Assembly (NCBI GenBank): GCA_023150555.1
Contig: JAKLKQ010000013.1
Coordinates: forward strand, 62,001 to 126,000
DNA: 64,000 nt
Direction: 5' to 3'
From: Planctomycetota bacterium
Lineage (GTDB): Bacteria; Planctomycetota; SZUA-567; H5-PLA8
This document shows positions 62,198 to 64,000 of this stretch, piece after piece. The notes under the pieces are model-generated. The model ran no database searches. It had not been told where the DNA came from and worked only from the letters and a program-made list of their open reading frames with translations. The translations under genes were made by a program, and so were the position numbers. How positions within the stretch are numbered: the first letter of the stretch is position 1; each line of letters opens with the position of its first letter.

Positions 62198-62320
62198 GGA
62201 ATCTTGCGGGATCCGGTGACCGGACACCGGCTTCCCGAACGGCCAACTCCTTCAACACAGAGGCGCAGAGGACCCAGAGGCACACAGAGAACTAATCTTT
62301 GGGTGGCGCACCCCGCAGCA

Positions 62321-62803
62321 CTACCCGTAAACCAGCACGATGATGATCTCGGCGAGGCTGAGCAGCACCAGCGCCGCGGCGCGGACCTTGCCCTTCGCCT
62401 TCTTCGGATTCCCAGCTTTCGCGTCCTTCTCCGCCGTACCAGCCTTGCCGTCGTGCGCGGCCTTCGCGTCCGTTCCTTCTTTCCCGGCCGACTCTCCAGC
62501 GGCCTTGCCGTCCTTCTTCGCCGCGTCCTTATCTTCTCCGCCCTTTTCTCCCGCGGCGTCCGCAACGAGGGCCTTGGCCAGCTTGACCGCGAAGGCCAGG
62601 CCCACCAGCCCGGCCGCGCCGATCGCGGCCCAGCGCCCTTCGGGAATCTCCAGCAGCAGCAGGATGCCGCCGATCAACGCCAGGTTGCCCAGCGCCGCGC
62701 CGGCGATCAGCGACGGCTTGCTCTTGGCGACCAGAAAGCCGATCACGCCCCCGGCCTCGATGAGGCCCCCGTAGATCACGGTCGCGATGCCGGCGATGTT
62801 CAT
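62321..62803 (-). CDS. TMEM14 family membrane protein with a charged insert
   Basis: A 160-residue protein. The N-terminal three helices match the TMEM14 (UPF0136) pattern (YGGLIEAGGVIGFLVAKSKPS, LIAGAALGNLALIGGILLLLEIPEG, WAAIGAAGLVGLAFAVKLAKA). A hydrophilic Lys/Ala/Asp/Glu-rich segment of about 55 residues (80-136) comes next, before the last helix (AAALVLLSLAEIIIVLVYG). Ordinary members have only a short loop there. Family function is poorly known (lipid or haem-related in eukaryotes). GGAG lies eight bases before the ATG. Confidence 0.8.
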   Translation of the reverse strand: MNIAGIATVIYGGLIEAGGVIGFLVAKSKPSLIAGAALGNLALIGGILLLLEIPEGRWAAIGAAGLVGLAFAVKLAKALVADAAGEKGGEDKDAAKKDGKAAGESAGKEGTDAKAAHDGKAGTAEKDAKAGNPKKAKGKVRAAALVLLSLAEIIIVLVYG

Positions 62804-62864
62804 CGTGCGTTCTCCGTTTGCGGACGCATGAATGGTAACCTCGGCGCGCGAGGTTCAACAACCA

Positions 62865-63065
62865 CCTTTAGGGGAGGCAGATTAGAGAATAGAGATCACA
62901 GATGAGAGATAGGGCCAAGGACGGGCAAGAAGATGATGGCAAAGGGAAGAAAATTCCCGGTTCCAAGCAGATCTCAAGCCCCAAATTTCAAGCAGGTTGT
63001 CATCTCTCATCTATTATCTCTAATCTGTTATCTGTCCTCACCCCTGTCCCTCGCCCCTTTATTTC
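62865..63065. repeat. Low-complexity spacer with inverted word repeats
   Basis: GATTAGAGAATAGAGATCAC (about 62880) and the matching reverse-complement words CATCTATTATCTCTAATCTG (about 63007) form a loose inverted repeat. CACCCCTGTCCCTCGCCCCT ends the region. No gene is seen. Confidence 0.6.
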
Positions 63066-63124
63066 AAAAGACGCGCGGCGCGATTCGTAATAGACTCGTA
63101 CGCGTTCCCACAACGAGGCGCTGT

Positions 63125-63973
63125 ATGAACCAGACCGCCATCTTTGTCATGCTCGGCTGCATCTTCGCCGGAATGTTCATCTCCCAGATGGCCCACAGCA
63201 TCCTCCTGAAGGGTGCGGCTCTGGTGCCGCCCGACGAACGCGAACGCATCTACCAGCGCCAGGCGCGCTTCTCGCACATCACCAGCCTGATCGAGTACAT
63301 CGGCTACGGCGTGCTGGTCCTGGGCATCGCGCGCATCTTCGGCCTGATCCGCGACAAGTCCGGCGTACCCTGGGGCCTCTACTGCATGGCCGGCGCCTTC
63401 GTGCTGCTGTGCGTTGGCAAAGTGCTGCATTCGTGGCTGCTGGCCGGCGCGTACCGGAAGGAGACGAGCGAGTCCCGCGCGGTGGGCGCCGCGGTGCGTT
63501 CGGCGCTGCTGATCACGGTCTTCGAAGTCGCGCTGGCGGGCGGCATCTGCTGGTTCATCGCCACCCGCGCCGTCGCCGTGGGCGGCCGTTCGTCCGCGGT
63601 GAGCACCAGCGACGGCAACGGCTCGGACGGTACGGACACTACGAACGGATCGGGCACGGAAACGCCGCGACAGGACCCGTGGATCGGCCAGGCCGAAGCA
63701 CTGAAGATCCTCGGCAAGGACGAAGAGTACCTTCAGCTGCTGGCGCAGATCAAGGAAGTGCGCACGAAGGTGGAGGAGGGCGAGACCAAGTACAGGATCG
63801 ACGACGTGACCGGCGTGAAGGAGGCGGGCCTGCGTTCGGTCGAGGAACTGCGCACCCTGGCGAAGAAGCAGAGCGCCCCGCCGCCGCAGCCGCCGAAGCA
63901 ACCGCCGCCGAGCGCCGAGGACGTCACGCCCGTCGCCCCGCCGAAGCAGGAGGCGGAACCGCTGCGGGAATAG
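63125..63973 (+). CDS. Four-helix membrane protein with Pro-rich tail
   Basis: A 282-residue protein. Four hydrophobic helices fall at about residues 6-28 (FVMLGCIFAGMFISQMAHSI), 55-75, 82-105 and 125-150. A Gly/Ser/Thr linker follows, then a charged helical stretch (about 185-245) and a Pro-rich tail (PPPQPPKQPPPSAED). The C-terminal part is probably cytoplasmic or periplasmic and interaction-prone. GAGG lies six bases before the ATG at 63125. I do not recognise the family. Confidence 0.72.
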   Translation: MNQTAIFVMLGCIFAGMFISQMAHSILLKGAALVPPDERERIYQRQARFSHITSLIEYIGYGVLVLGIARIFGLIRDKSGVPWGLYCMAGAFVLLCVGKVLHSWLLAGAYRKETSESRAVGAAVRSALLITVFEVALAGGICWFIATRAVAVGGRSSAVSTSDGNGSDGTDTTNGSGTETPRQDPWIGQAEALKILGKDEEYLQLLAQIKEVRTKVEEGETKYRIDDVTGVKEAGLRSVEELRTLAKKQSAPPPQPPKQPPPSAEDVTPVAPPKQEAEPLRE

Positions 63974-64000
63974 CGCGTGACCGCGCAACAACGGCATTCA

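Overview
The window is a high-GC bacterial chromosome segment. The gene content points to the PVC superphylum, most likely Planctomycetota. Signs are a Minf_1886-family protein, an ECF sigma factor paired with a zf-HC2/membrane/cyclase-repeat protein, a very large multihaem cytochrome with a Planctomycete-type C-terminal haem domain, AraC regulators with phytanoyl-CoA-dioxygenase-like and HpcH/HpaI enzymes, and FeeM-like acyltransferases. No rRNA is present, so the assignment is inference.

Region by region. 1-5154 (+): a truncated membrane-anchored protein, a methyltransferase, a FeeM-like N-acyl amino acid synthase, then an overlapping pair of a TPR-AAA ATPase and a TPR membrane protein, closed by a bidirectional terminator. 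5222-8760 (-): a cupin-HTH regulator, methylmalonate-semialdehyde dehydrogenase and a class III aminotransferase (probably beta-alanine or 3-aminoisobutyrate breakdown). 8894-10887 (+): an HpcH/HpaI aldolase and a CBM9-like lipoprotein. 10982-14320 (-): a four-gene overlapping run of SDR epimerase, transglutaminase, peroxiredoxin-like protein and DJ-1. The peroxiredoxin-like gene is split by an in-frame TGA exactly at the redox cysteine and is best read as a selenoprotein. 14397-17061: AraC regulator divergent from a PhyH enzyme, a palindrome-rich spacer, and a small zinc-ribbon gene.

17158-26396 (-): Ser/Thr kinase overlapping a dual-specificity phosphatase, an acyl-CoA ligase, and a housekeeping run that reads lipA, lipoyl-domain protein, tmk, membrane protein, holB, ricT (PSP1), Minf_1886. 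26446-30723 (-): a GntR-type regulator followed by two tandem transglutaminase-like paralogues. 30824-39990 (-): the complex I genes nuoA-B-C-D-E-F-[exported protein]-G-H-I, with nuoJ to nuoN absent here. 40177-46374: polyphosphate:AMP phosphotransferase, arginine decarboxylase, a Cof-type HAD phosphatase and an AraC regulator.

46375-49613 is accessory DNA: a visibly AT-richer cassette holding a decayed Rhs tail and a frameshifted membrane-anchored gene, bracketed by two 118-bp near-identical direct repeats, with further inverted repeats and a tRNA-Thr gene just outside. 49614-54660 holds a thioredoxin-TPR-multihaem cytochrome divergent from an ECF sigma factor and its zf-HC2/membrane/cyclase-repeat partner. 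54806-63973 holds an unknown gene, an AraC regulator, several exported or lipoproteins, a trans-sulfuration PLP enzyme, a TMEM14 protein with a long charged insert and a four-helix membrane protein. Many spacers are made of degenerate short repeated words.
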